In this document: positions 7,868 to 16,565 of the stretch, piece after piece
Numbering within the stretch: the stretch's first letter is position 1
Layout of the letters: the number at the start of each line of letters is the position of its first letter
Assembly (NCBI RefSeq): GCF_015767675.1
Contig: NZ_CP065218.1
Coordinates: 496,001 to 560,000 of the forward strand
Length of the DNA stretch: 64,000 bases
Reading direction: 5' to 3'
DNA from: Vibrio navarrensis
GTDB taxonomy: Bacteria; Pseudomonadota; Gammaproteobacteria; Enterobacterales; Vibrionaceae
The notes under the pieces: model-generated
Seen by the model: only the letters and a program-made list of their open reading frames with translations
What the model was told of the DNA's origin: nothing
The model's database searches: none
Made by a program: the position numbers and the translations under genes

Positions 7868-10009
7868 CTAGAACTGATATTTGGCATTGAGAGTGAAATA
7901 GCGTCCCGGCTCACTCGAGTAGTGCTTGTCTTGGTCAAGAATGCCGGCAACGTCTTGATAACGGATGTACTTTTTGTCAAACAGGTTGGCGATCGTCGCA
8001 CTGAGACGAAGATCTTTAGACAGCTGGTAGGTCGCCCCGATATCCACACGATTCCACGCGCTGGTGATGGCACACTGAGCCGCTAAACCGAGATCGGTTT
8101 GGCAGGTCGGTACGCGATCCATCGCCGTTGCCCAGCTCCATAAGCCGTAGGCACTAAAATCTTGCACGTGATAGCCGAGCGACACACTGCCTTCCAGTGG
8201 CGTGATACTGCGAATGTAATCGCCGTCTGCCTCTTTCCCATCGACGTAACCCAGCTTGGCGCCGACGTCCCACTTTTGGCTCAAGGCGTAACCCGCAGAG
8301 ACTTCTGCGCCATACGTTTCTACGCCCTCAAGGTTTTGATATTGCTTGATATAATTGCCGCTGTTGGTATCAAAGCTGATGGTGACGATATCGATGAAAT
8401 TGTCGAACTTGTTGTAAAACGCAGCCAGCGACAAACGCACGCGGCCGTTATCAAATTTGCTGCCAATCTCAAAAGATTCCGAGGTTTCCGCTTTAAGATC
8501 CAGATTCGGCGCAATCACGAAAGGGGTCAGAGGAACGAACTCGTGTGACACATAGCCATAGGCTTTGTCATATTCCGCGGCTCGGTAACCGTGGTTGTAA
8601 GAGAGATAAACCCGGTTGTTGGCAAATAGCTCGCGCGACAACGACAAACTCGGCGACAGCTCTGAACTGTCGATATCTTTCAGCGGGAAACCGCCGACTT
8701 CGCCATCGGCATCTGGCGTCAAGCGATGAGCGTCAAAGCGCAAGCCGCCGGTAAGGGTCCATTGTTGCAACTCGATCATGTCTCGCACATACAGCCCAAG
8801 GTTGTAAGCGCGAGCCGGGGCAAACGGCTGCTTGGCTGAGATTTTGACGCCGTTCCAATCCAGCACCTTATCGCGATCGGTGCGTTGGTAGTAGTCACTT
8901 GCCAGTTCGATGCCAAATGCCAGCTGATGATCTGCGCCTGCGGCGAAAAGCGACTGCGTGAAATCAGCGCGCATGCCGATTGTTTCATCGGTGAAGGTTT
9001 TGTGTTCCTGTTCGCGGCGCTTGACCAGCAAATTATTGTGATCCACTTGATGCATCAAACGGTTGGTTTGCTCGTCTGACTCAGTATGACGCCAATAGAG
9101 TTTCGTATCTAACTGACGGAACCAAGTGGGATCCAGCGGGGTAAGTTCAGCGCCAAGGTAAGCGCTGTATTCTTCGCTGCTTTGATCTTGCGCGAAGTCT
9201 TCTATTTTCCACTCTCCATCTTTTTGAATCGAGGCGGAGCCTTCCAAACGAGTTTGGTTTTGTGTGTACAGCTCGGCGCGCGCTTTTAACATCAGCTCAT
9301 CGCTGTAAAAATGGTTGAGGCTGTACGCCACGCTATAACCATCAAGCTCACGGTTATAGGAATCTTGATCAAAATTGCGCGTCTCTTGCCCTTGCCAGTA
9401 AGCCACGCTGATCAGGCTGTCAGTATCGCCAGAACGAAAGGCGAGATTGCTCGCACCTTTGTACTTTTGGCTGATGTCGGTGTACGTGCCAGAAACATCG
9501 GCGTAGAAATCCTTGCCTTGCAAAAAATCACTCGGCTGCTTGGATTTTAAGATCACCGCGCCGCCAATCGCCCCCGAACCATGCACCGATGAGCTCGCTC
9601 CCTTGATAAGCTCAATGGTACTTACATTGGCAAGATCAAAGGTATCGCGCCCCACTTGATCATTGATGTCATTGGCGCCAAAGCCGTCAGCAGAGCGAAT
9701 GCCATCGCGAATGATGCTGATACGATTGCCCGTCATACCACGAATGGTGATGTTTTGTGGTCGGCCCGCACCGCCCGTCACGCTCACGCCGGGCTCGCCT
9801 TGCAGCGCATCGTACAGCTCGGTCACGCCTCTCTCTTCCAGCGCATCCCCCGTCACTACCGCGACACTGCCCGCCACCTTCGAGATCGGCTGCTCAATCC
9901 TATTCGCCGTAACGACCACTTCTTCCATCACCGCTAGGTTTTCTTGCGCGTGGACGACATTTGCAGCCAGTACCGACAGTACCGCCGCACAAACAGGATT
10001 CAACTTCAT
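7868..10009 (-). CDS. hutR: HutR-like TonB-dependent haem/haemoglobin receptor
   Basis: A 713-residue outer-membrane receptor. Signal peptide MKLNPVCAAVLSVLAANVVHA; TonB box in MEEVVVTANR (about 28-37); plug domain with GEPGVSVTGGAGRPQNITIRGM and VSTIELIKGASSSVHGSGAIGG; then a 22-strand-type barrel ending in a terminal Phe (YFTLNAKYQF). The haem-receptor FRAP/NPNL box is present in altered form: GYRAAEYDKAYGY, a His in SHEF, then APNLDLKAETSESFEIG. The gene overlaps ptrB by 4 bp (ATGA), so translation is coupled. The ptrB-hutR order is known from V. cholerae, where HutR is a haem receptor; that match is from memory. Fur control is expected through the box at 12072-12090. Ligand choice (free haem or haemoglobin) is inferred. 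Confidence 0.88.
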   Translation of the reverse strand: MKLNPVCAAVLSVLAANVVHAQENLAVMEEVVVTANRIEQPISKVAGSVAVVTGDALEERGVTELYDALQGEPGVSVTGGAGRPQNITIRGMTGNRISIIRDGIRSADGFGANDINDQVGRDTFDLANVSTIELIKGASSSVHGSGAIGGAVILKSKQPSDFLQGKDFYADVSGTYTDISQKYKGASNLAFRSGDTDSLISVAYWQGQETRNFDQDSYNRELDGYSVAYSLNHFYSDELMLKARAELYTQNQTRLEGSASIQKDGEWKIEDFAQDQSSEEYSAYLGAELTPLDPTWFRQLDTKLYWRHTESDEQTNRLMHQVDHNNLLVKRREQEHKTFTDETIGMRADFTQSLFAAGADHQLAFGIELASDYYQRTDRDKVLDWNGVKISAKQPFAPARAYNLGLYVRDMIELQQWTLTGGLRFDAHRLTPDADGEVGGFPLKDIDSSELSPSLSLSRELFANNRVYLSYNHGYRAAEYDKAYGYVSHEFVPLTPFVIAPNLDLKAETSESFEIGSKFDNGRVRLSLAAFYNKFDNFIDIVTISFDTNSGNYIKQYQNLEGVETYGAEVSAGYALSQKWDVGAKLGYVDGKEADGDYIRSITPLEGSVSLGYHVQDFSAYGLWSWATAMDRVPTCQTDLGLAAQCAITSAWNRVDIGATYQLSKDLRLSATIANLFDKKYIRYQDVAGILDQDKHYSSEPGRYFTLNAKYQF

Positions 10010-12012
10010 TTTTGCTCCGCTTGGCTCGATGTTTTAAACAGTGAAATCAGAAACGCGTATTCCAACGCTTGTTGCTCCAGCGCTTTTCGGCGATCGCTGG
10101 CATGGCCCGATTCGAAATCGGTTTGCAGTAAATAAGGACCTTGACCGGTGCTCAATGCGGCCAACTTACTGAGATATTTGGCTCCTTCCCAATAAGGCAC
10201 ACGCTGATCATTTAGGCCGATCTGCACCAATAAGGGTGGATAAGGAACGGCTTTGATATTTCCATACGGGTCATAGGCTTGCATCGCTTTTAACGCGCTT
10301 TCCACCTGCGGATTGCCCCACTCGCCATATTGCTGCTCAGTCAACGGTAGGCTGGTGTCGGTCATGCTGTTCACCACATCGACAAACGGCACTTTAAGCA
10401 CCGCTCCGGCAAAAGCTTGCGGCGCTTGATTGAGCGCTCCAGCCACTAAAGTGCCGCCCGCGCTAGAGCCCATGGCGTAAACCAAACGCTCACCCTGTTG
10501 GTAGTGTTGCAGGCTTTTGGCGGCGGCGACGAAATCATCCATCGAGTGGCGTTTCTGCTCACCTCGCCCCGCTTGATGCCAAGCGTCGCCGTAGTACCCG
10601 CCGCCGCGCACATGGGCAATGGCGTAAATCGCCCCTTGATCCAGCAAGCTGATGATTTGCAGCATAAAGTAAGGTTTCATGGTAAAACCGTAAGCCCCGT
10701 AGCCGTACAAAATCACTGGCGAGTGTGCGGTAAGTTTATCTTTGCGATAGGCAAGCGTGATCGGCACCTCAACCCCATTTTGATCAAGGATCACCTGCTC
10801 AGAAACGTAGCGCTCAGCATGGTAGTTTTGATAGACATCTCGTGACAACGTCACCAGATCAAGCGTCTTCACATTCAACTCTTGCCACATTGGCGGAGTA
10901 GTCATGGACATGCTGCGCAGACGAAGTTGATTGCTGGAGAAATCGCCATTGCGCGATACCCACGCCACTTGTCCTTGCTGATTAAGCGGCAAACGCTTTT
11001 TCAACTCGCCAGCATAGTTAAACACCAAGACTTGTGAATCGGCCTTTTGCTGAGTCACGGCCACTAGCGCGTCGGCAAACAGATAGAACTGCTGCAACCC
11101 ATCCAGCGCCTGAGTAAAACGCGTCCACTCACTTGGCTGTTTCAGCGGCGCGGTATACAAGCGCGGTTGGCCGTGCAAATTACTCTTGATGAACAGCGTG
11201 TCTTTGGCGACATCGGCGTAATACTCAAGGCCAGCTTGCGCTGGGCGAATTGGCCGCACTTCACCGCTTTGTAGATCGAGCAGTTTTTGTTCACTGCTAT
11301 TTTCATTATTGCTTTGCAGCAAGGCATAACGCGGATCGCTGGCTTGATAAAAAGAGAGTAACCAGTCCGCTCTCTCCTCTTGCCAAATCAGTTGTTCGCT
11401 CAAATCGGCGACGGTTAGGCGGCGGATTTCACTTGGCCTTTGCGTGGTGGGATCTCTACGAATCAAGTAAACATATTGCCCATCGGCCGAGTAAAGCATT
11501 GACTGATCGAGCCCGGTGGCTAAGATTTTCTCTCCCCCTTGTTTGAGGTCGACTTCCACCAGTTGATAGCGCTCTGAGCCGTCGATATCTTCGCTAAACA
11601 GCAACTTACTTTGATCGCGGCTGACCGCCCAAGCACCGATTTGATAGTATTCGGCTTGCGCTTGTCTTGGCGCAAACGAGTAGACCAGCTGAGCTTGCGC
11701 TTTTGCGTTTGCTCGGCGCAACAAACTGAGTTCGCCCTGCTGCGAAGAGAGCTTCCATTCCATTGCGAAACGGCTTTGCCAAGGTTCATCAGCCTTACTG
11801 ACCGTCATCGCTTGCCATTGGCTCAGTAACGAATGCTGCAAATCACGTAAAGGTGACAGTACCTCGTCAGTCAAGCGATTGTGTTGCTGCAAATACTCCA
11901 GCACTTGCGATGATTGGCGACTCTCATCGCGCAGCCATTGGTAAGAATCTTGGGCAAAAGTAATTCCTGCCGGAGCCACAGCCAGCATGAGTAAAACATG
12001 AGCAAATTTCAT
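10006..12012 (-). CDS. ptrB: PtrB-like S9 family oligopeptidase, probably periplasmic
   Basis: Prolyl-oligopeptidase-family serine peptidase acting on short peptides. From the ATG at 12012 the 668-residue protein begins MKFAHVLLMLAVAPAGITFA, a signal peptide, so it is probably exported, unlike cytoplasmic oligopeptidase B. A GTG 12 nt upstream is an alternative start; neither has a good ribosome-binding site. An N-terminal beta-propeller (residues about 60-400) precedes the alpha/beta-hydrolase domain. The catalytic Ser is in YAMGSSAGGTLV, the Asp in LVQIGLNDQRVPY and the His in FESGHASDRRK. RGGGYYGDAWHQAGR is a further family signature. It is the first gene of the five-gene leftward cluster, directly behind a Fur-box-like site, and overlaps hutR by 4 bp. 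Confidence 0.88.
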   Translation of the reverse strand: MKFAHVLLMLAVAPAGITFAQDSYQWLRDESRQSSQVLEYLQQHNRLTDEVLSPLRDLQHSLLSQWQAMTVSKADEPWQSRFAMEWKLSSQQGELSLLRRANAKAQAQLVYSFAPRQAQAEYYQIGAWAVSRDQSKLLFSEDIDGSERYQLVEVDLKQGGEKILATGLDQSMLYSADGQYVYLIRRDPTTQRPSEIRRLTVADLSEQLIWQEERADWLLSFYQASDPRYALLQSNNENSSEQKLLDLQSGEVRPIRPAQAGLEYYADVAKDTLFIKSNLHGQPRLYTAPLKQPSEWTRFTQALDGLQQFYLFADALVAVTQQKADSQVLVFNYAGELKKRLPLNQQGQVAWVSRNGDFSSNQLRLRSMSMTTPPMWQELNVKTLDLVTLSRDVYQNYHAERYVSEQVILDQNGVEVPITLAYRKDKLTAHSPVILYGYGAYGFTMKPYFMLQIISLLDQGAIYAIAHVRGGGYYGDAWHQAGRGEQKRHSMDDFVAAAKSLQHYQQGERLVYAMGSSAGGTLVAGALNQAPQAFAGAVLKVPFVDVVNSMTDTSLPLTEQQYGEWGNPQVESALKAMQAYDPYGNIKAVPYPPLLVQIGLNDQRVPYWEGAKYLSKLAALSTGQGPYLLQTDFESGHASDRRKALEQQALEYAFLISLFKTSSQAEQK

Positions 12013-12071
12013 GAGAAAAGGCACTTAGATTTATAGAATTAATAAACGTGCCTATTCTGCCTATAAATAGA

Positions 12072-12090
12072 AATGATATCAATTATCATT
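12072..12090. promoter_or_regulatory. Fur box upstream of ptrB-hutR cluster
   Basis: AATGATATCAATTATCATT has perfect 7-bp arms (AATGATA/TATCATT) and fits the Fur consensus AATGANAATNATTNTCATT at 15 of 17 fixed positions. It lies 59 bp upstream of the ptrB start, where it could block a leftward promoter under iron-replete conditions. The iron-type neighbour hutR makes this assignment likely. Confidence 0.75.
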
Positions 12091-12201
12091 GGCGTTATTT
12101 TTGAGATTAATGTCACATGACAGTAGTAGGAATACATCTCGTTTACATACGATCGACGGTAAAAGCGGCCAATCGATCATATCGCGAAGATTTAGGGACA
12201 G

Positions 12202-12228
12202 AAAAAAACCGCCAGTCGGCGGTTTTTC
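12202..12228 (-). terminator. Terminator of DEAD-box helicase gene
   Basis: Stem AAAAACCGCC / GGCGGTTTTT with an AGTC loop. A-tract and T-tract flank both sides, so it can work in both directions; leftward transcripts from the helicase end here, 19 bp past its stop codon. Confidence 0.85.
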
Positions 12229-12246
12229 AAACAAGAAGGTTGAGGA

Positions 12247-13587
12247 TTACTCGTCAGCAGCAGATGGTGACTTTTTCTTCGGAATAAAGATGCTGTCGCC
12301 CACGGCCACATTCTGATAGAAGCTCCTGTCGCGCTTAGCAGGTTTCTTCGCTGTCGATTTTGCTTGCGGTTTGGCTTTCTTCTGCACCACCGCTTTTTTA
12401 TGGTAATCCGGTTTGCGTGGTTTCAGACCGGTAAACTTGCCTTTCAGATCGTCGAAGTGGCTAAAGGTAATGTCCTGCTGCAAAAACGCTTCAACACGCT
12501 TAAAGCTGTCCCAATCTTTTGGCCCGACAAGCGAAATTGCGTCGCCTTTGTTGCCAGCACGTCCAGTACGGCCAATGCGATGCACATACTCTTCGGTGTG
12601 TTTTGGCATATCGAAGTTAATCACATGAGTCACGTTAGCAATATCCAAACCACGCGAAGCAATGTCGGTTGTAACTAAGATCTTAAACACCGCACGCTCA
12701 AACTGGCTCATGATGGTGTTGCGCTGGGTTTGGATTAACCCACCGCTCAGAGCCACCGCTTTGAGGTTTTGTTGGTTGAGTTTTTCCGTCAGGCGATCGG
12801 TGTCAGCACGCGTGGCGGTGAAAATGATCACCTGACGGTATTCGGCTTCGCTTAATACGCGATCCAGTAAGGCTTCTTTGTGATCAAGATGGTCACACAA
12901 GTAGAAACGCTGTGTGATGTCTTTGTGCTCTTCATTCGAAACACCGATGGAAATGCGCTTCGGTGAATCAAGCATTTCCGATGCGATGTCATTCACTTCC
13001 GCATGATCTAACGTCGCAGAAAACATGAGCGTCTGACGACGACGATGCTTGGCCGCGTTGTGGATCCGACGCAGCTCTGGGGCAAAACCGAGATCCAACA
13101 TGCGATCGGCTTCATCTAGCACTAGCGTTTCCAGGCCGTCTAAATAAAGTGAGCGGTGCTCAAGATGGTCAGCCAAACGCCCAGGCGTGGCGACAATGAA
13201 TTTCGGGTAGCGGCTGAGCGCTTTCACCTGATCATTGAAGTTTTCCCCACCAACAATCAAGGTCGCATCGTAAGACAAGCCCGCTAGCATAGAGCGCAAC
13301 TCTCCGTACACCTGTTTGGCTAACTCACGGGTTGGCGCAAGAATGAGCGCTCGAGGATCTTTTGCAGATAATGCTTTGTTCTTTAAAGATTTGTGCAAAA
13401 TCGGCAACACAAACGCAAGGGTTTTACCTGAACCGGTTTTGGACGATGCCAGCAAGTCTTTTCCTGCGATCGCCACGGGAATGGCTTGCTGCTGAATTTT
13501 GGTCGCTTGCTTGAAATCAAAATGCTTTAAGGTTTTCAACAAACGATTATCTAGGCCTAAATCTTTAAATTGCAAAGGGTTCTCCAC
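12247..13587 (-). CDS. DEAD-box ATP-dependent RNA helicase
   Basis: RNA helicase of 446 residues with every core motif in order: Q-motif region FKQATKIQQQAIPVAIAG, Walker A ASSKTGSGKT (about 48-57), PTRELAKQ, TPGRLADHL, DEAD (about 155-158), SAT, and, in the second RecA domain, TDIASRGLDIANV and HRIGRTGRAG. The C-terminal tail is Lys/Arg-rich (KKAVVQKKAKPQAKSTAKKPAKR), typical of RNA-binding extensions in the RhlE/SrmB-like group. Likely roles are ribosome assembly or mRNA turnover, often important in the cold; which subfamily it belongs to cannot be settled here. Start ATG at 13587, followed by a strong terminator at the 3' end, so it is probably a single-gene unit. Confidence 0.92.
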   Translation of the reverse strand: MENPLQFKDLGLDNRLLKTLKHFDFKQATKIQQQAIPVAIAGKDLLASSKTGSGKTLAFVLPILHKSLKNKALSAKDPRALILAPTRELAKQVYGELRSMLAGLSYDATLIVGGENFNDQVKALSRYPKFIVATPGRLADHLEHRSLYLDGLETLVLDEADRMLDLGFAPELRRIHNAAKHRRRQTLMFSATLDHAEVNDIASEMLDSPKRISIGVSNEEHKDITQRFYLCDHLDHKEALLDRVLSEAEYRQVIIFTATRADTDRLTEKLNQQNLKAVALSGGLIQTQRNTIMSQFERAVFKILVTTDIASRGLDIANVTHVINFDMPKHTEEYVHRIGRTGRAGNKGDAISLVGPKDWDSFKRVEAFLQQDITFSHFDDLKGKFTGLKPRKPDYHKKAVVQKKAKPQAKSTAKKPAKRDRSFYQNVAVGDSIFIPKKKSPSAADE

Positions 13588-13918
13588 TTATTCGCACCAG
13601 TCCAGACAGGCAAATTTTATGCTGGAAATGGCTTTTAAAAAACGCGCAATGATACCGCAAACCACTTGATAAAGGATAGAGATCACAGAAAATTAATCCA
13701 CCTCTGCGGCCTAGTTTCAAGCTCAACATCCGCTAGCCGCGAGGTACAACGGGCAAAAAGTGAGTGTTTGGTCAAAAATTCAGGTATTTGCGCCTCTGCC
13801 ACAGTTTAACTCACACTTGTCACTTATACTGTTTACAATCATGGTGTCTTTATGATTGATATAAGCTTTATGATTGATCTAAGCAGTGACTAACTAAAAA
13901 GTAGAACAAGGAGTTTTT
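13588..13918. other. 331-bp divergent intergenic region, helicase / lpp
   Basis: No gene seen. It carries promoters for the leftward helicase and rightward lpp. The lpp-proximal part contains a tandem 18-bp duplication (13848-13883). A TATACT at 13825-13830 is a possible -10 hexamer but its -35 is poor. Confidence 0.5.
13848..13883. repeat. Tandem 18-bp direct repeat upstream of lpp
   Basis: CTTTATGATTGATATAAG is followed immediately by CTTTATGATTGATCTAAG; the two units differ at one base. It ends 35 bp before the lpp start codon and would lie in the 5' leader or core promoter. Confidence 0.85.
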
Positions 13919-14218
13919 ATGAACAAAATCCTAATTGCAGCTGCCGCAACGTCTGTCCTTTTACTGGCGGGGTGTGCATCAGGACCGGATGCGCAGACCA
14001 AAGCGGCCATGTCGCAAGTTGACGATCTGAAGAATCAGGTTGAGATGCTGAGCAAAGAAGTCGCGGCATTGAAGAGCAATCAAGCCGATGCAGAAATGCG
14101 GGCCCAAAACGCCTCAATGGCGGCAAAAGAAGCGTCAATGGCCGCGATGGCAGCACAAGAAGAAGCGGTGCGTGCTAACGAGCGTATTGATAATATCGCG
14201 CAATCTTATACCAAATAA
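13919..14218 (+). CDS. lpp: Braun-type murein lipoprotein (Lpp family)
   Basis: A small outer-membrane lipoprotein of 99 residues. The signal MNKILIAAAATSVLLLAGC ends in a lipobox. The remainder is a continuous coiled coil with Ala/Met/Leu heptads (VDDLKNQVEMLSKEVAALKS), the trimerising architecture of Lpp, and the chain ends in a C-terminal Lys (AQSYTK), the residue through which Braun lipoprotein is attached to peptidoglycan. A strong AAGGAG site precedes the ATG. It converges with an L,D-transpeptidase gene 20 bp downstream, and enzymes of that class make the Lpp-peptidoglycan link, so the pairing is functionally suggestive. It is about 20 residues longer than E. coli Lpp. Confidence 0.9.
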   Translation: MNKILIAAAATSVLLLAGCASGPDAQTKAAMSQVDDLKNQVEMLSKEVAALKSNQADAEMRAQNASMAAKEASMAAMAAQEEAVRANERIDNIAQSYTK

Positions 14219-14227
14219 TCTTCACTC

Positions 14228-14256
14228 AGCGCCGGACTTAACCAAAGTCTGGCGCT
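14228..14256. terminator. Hairpin shared by convergent lpp and L,D-transpeptidase genes
   Basis: AGCGCCGGACTT pairs with AAGTCTGGCGCT (one G-T pair) around a short loop. It begins 9 bp after the lpp stop and overlaps the last codons and stop of the transpeptidase gene. No clear T-tract, so efficiency is uncertain. Confidence 0.6.
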
Positions 14257-15155
14257 GCCACTTCAACGGGCACCCCGTTTTGTGATGTCAGTACCGCTCT
14301 TGCTTTGCTGTCATCCAAATTGAGCTCTCCCATCCACCAATCCAACTCGATAGGCACAGTCAGTTCATCTTGTACACCGTTGCTGCGTGTCAGTGGTTCA
14401 TGCGCCTCAAGATAGACAATACGCCCCGGCTCCAAGCTGACTTTAACTGGCTGGTTGATAACCGCCACCTGCTCCCCTTTCTGCACTTGAGAGAACAGCC
14501 ATTCGATATCTTTTGGCTCCATTCGAATGCAACCAGCGCTGACACGTAAACCGATACCAAAATCTTTATTGGTACCGTGGATCAAATAATCACCACTGCC
14601 ATAGGCAAGACGGAGCGCAAATTCTCCGAGCGGATTTTCCGGGCCTGAGGGTACGATGGGAGGAAGTTCAATACCTTTCTTAAGATACTCTTTACGGATA
14701 GAAGCGGGCGGCGTCCACGTTGGGTTCGGTCGTTTTTCACTGATTTTGGTCACCATTTCTGGCGTGTCTCGGCCAATACGACCAATCCCGACTGGGAACA
14801 CGTGTACCTTGTTGATTTCAGGCTCAAAATAGTAAAGACGCAGCTCGGCCAGATTGATCACTATGCCTTTGTATTCCACAGGCGGCAGGATCATCTGTGT
14901 TGGTACTGAGAGCACGTAACCCTCTTGCGGCAAGAAAGGATCAACCCCTTTATTGGCCGCCATCAAAGCAAGAAAACCGACATCGTAGTGCTTGGCAATA
15001 TTGGCCATGGTTTCACCACTTTCAACTACATGGTGCTGAATGCGGCCAATCAAGCGGCTCCCTTCCCGCGGCAAATCAAATGTCGCCGCCCATAAACTGC
15101 CACTGGCCAACAGAGAAATAAAATAAGCCGATAATCGCGCCGTCTTGCCTTTCAT
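14238..15155 (-). CDS. L,D-transpeptidase (YkuD family) with LysM domain
   Basis: Periplasmic cell-wall enzyme of 305 residues that forms 3-3 crosslinks in peptidoglycan or attaches Lpp to it. The signal peptide ends about residue 24 (SLWAATFDLP). A LysM repeat follows (about 40-88: HVVESGETMANIAKHYDVG). The YkuD catalytic domain spans about 95-230; its active site is HGTNKDFGIGLRVSAGCIRM, with the nucleophilic Cys in SAGCIRM near residue 212. The C-terminal about 70 residues are an ErfK-type extension. It abuts the photolyase gene (stop of one and start of the other are adjacent) and converges with lpp. The V. cholerae counterpart at this position is, from memory, LdtA. Whether this copy crosslinks or attaches Lpp is not decidable from sequence. 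Confidence 0.9.
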   Translation of the reverse strand: MKGKTARLSAYFISLLASGSLWAATFDLPREGSRLIGRIQHHVVESGETMANIAKHYDVGFLALMAANKGVDPFLPQEGYVLSVPTQMILPPVEYKGIVINLAELRLYYFEPEINKVHVFPVGIGRIGRDTPEMVTKISEKRPNPTWTPPASIRKEYLKKGIELPPIVPSGPENPLGEFALRLAYGSGDYLIHGTNKDFGIGLRVSAGCIRMEPKDIEWLFSQVQKGEQVAVINQPVKVSLEPGRIVYLEAHEPLTRSNGVQDELTVPIELDWWMGELNLDDSKARAVLTSQNGVPVEVAAPDFG

Positions 15156-16565
15156 CTAGTCGCTGTCCTTTGCTCTTTTGTACTCCGCTAAGGTTATCTC
15201 TCTTTCCCGTTTGTGATCAACCATCGGCGCTGGGTAACTGAGCATGCTTTTCCCAGGCCAGTTCCACGGCTGATGAATGTATTTATCGGGTACACTTGTC
15301 AGCTCAGGCACCCAGCGGCGAATGAAGCGACCATCCGGGTCAAATTTTTCCCCCTGACTGGTCGGGTTGAAAATGCGAAAATAGGGCTGACCGTCGCAAC
15401 CTGTGGATGCCGACCACTGCCAGCCGCCATTATTGGCTGCAAAATCACCATCAATCAGATTTTGCATAAAATACTGCTCGCCATCGCGCCAGTTGAGGTG
15501 CAAATCTTTGGTGAGAAAACTCGCCACGATCATGCGCAGGCGATTGTGCATCCACCCGGTTTCGTTGAGTTGGCGCATCGCCGCATCGACTATCGGATAC
15601 CCAGTTTGGCCTTGCTGCCACTTTGTAAGCCATGCTGACTTACCCGGCCAAAAGAGTTTGTTTTCCCATTCGACAAAGCCCGCCCCTTTTACCAACTTAG
15701 GTTCAAACCAAATCAGATGTTGATAAAACTCGCGCCAGATCAGCTCACTCAGCCACGTTTCCCGCCCCGGCGATAAAAACGCTTGCTGCCAATGCAAACG
15801 CACGATGCATTGGCGTACCGACAACGCGCCTAACGCTAAATAGGGCGATAACTGACTGGTGCCAGCCACTGCGGGAAAATCGCGCTGCTTGTCGTAGCTA
15901 TCCACCGACGTTGAGCAAAAGTCCCTGAGGCGCTGCAAAATCGCAGTGCTGTCTGCTGGCCAAGCATCGCTGGCTTTTCTCGGGAAAGAAAATGGCGCGT
16001 CAGGCGTTAAAATTTGCTCAGCCAAGCTTTGCGGTAAGTGACAAGGTGCAACCGCAGAAGAGGTGGCAATCACGGGCAGCGTAAACTGGCTTAACCAAGC
16101 ACGTTTAAACGGGGTAAAGACTTTGAAGTACTCGCCCTGCTTGTTGCGCACTGAACCAGGTGGCATTAGACATTTGTCGTGAAAACTTTGTAGATGCATG
16201 CCGCTTTGCGCTAACTCAGCTTCCAGCCAATGGTCACGCGCCTGCTCATTCACTTCATATTCAGCATTGATCGCCACGCTATCTGCGCCGAGCCGCCGAG
16301 CCCAGCTAGCAACTTGTACTGCACTCTGTTGGTAAGTGTCCACTTCGGCGTAAAGCATAGGAATATTGAGCGCCGCGAGGTCGCGTTGCAACTCAGGTAA
16401 GCGACGCCAAATCCAGTCTGCTTGAATAGGCGCCATGTGCTGAGATTGCCACTGCTCTGGCGTGGCGACAAAACAGGCGACCACCTGCTGCGAGTTTTGT
16501 GTTGCATATTGCAAAGCGGGGTTATCGATCACGCGCAGATCGCGTCTAAACCAAACCAGTTTCAT
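15156..16565 (-). CDS. phrB: Deoxyribodipyrimidine photolyase (CPD photolyase)
   Basis: Light-driven repair of cyclobutane pyrimidine dimers. The 469-residue protein has the class I CPD photolyase layout: N-terminal antenna Rossmann domain (MKLVWFRRDLRVIDNPAL) and a C-terminal FAD-binding domain with WLSELIWREFYQHL, GYPIVDAAMRQLNETGWMHN, RLRMIVASFLTKDL, WRDGEQYFMQNLIDGD and NNGGWQWSASTGCD. The start ATG overlaps the stop of the upstream MerR gene by 4 bp, so it is translationally coupled within a DUF523/DUF1722-MerR-phr operon. A cryptochrome-like function is possible but the conserved repair residues and length fit a true photolyase. Confidence 0.93.
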   Translation of the reverse strand: MKLVWFRRDLRVIDNPALQYATQNSQQVVACFVATPEQWQSQHMAPIQADWIWRRLPELQRDLAALNIPMLYAEVDTYQQSAVQVASWARRLGADSVAINAEYEVNEQARDHWLEAELAQSGMHLQSFHDKCLMPPGSVRNKQGEYFKVFTPFKRAWLSQFTLPVIATSSAVAPCHLPQSLAEQILTPDAPFSFPRKASDAWPADSTAILQRLRDFCSTSVDSYDKQRDFPAVAGTSQLSPYLALGALSVRQCIVRLHWQQAFLSPGRETWLSELIWREFYQHLIWFEPKLVKGAGFVEWENKLFWPGKSAWLTKWQQGQTGYPIVDAAMRQLNETGWMHNRLRMIVASFLTKDLHLNWRDGEQYFMQNLIDGDFAANNGGWQWSASTGCDGQPYFRIFNPTSQGEKFDPDGRFIRRWVPELTSVPDKYIHQPWNWPGKSMLSYPAPMVDHKREREITLAEYKRAKDSD

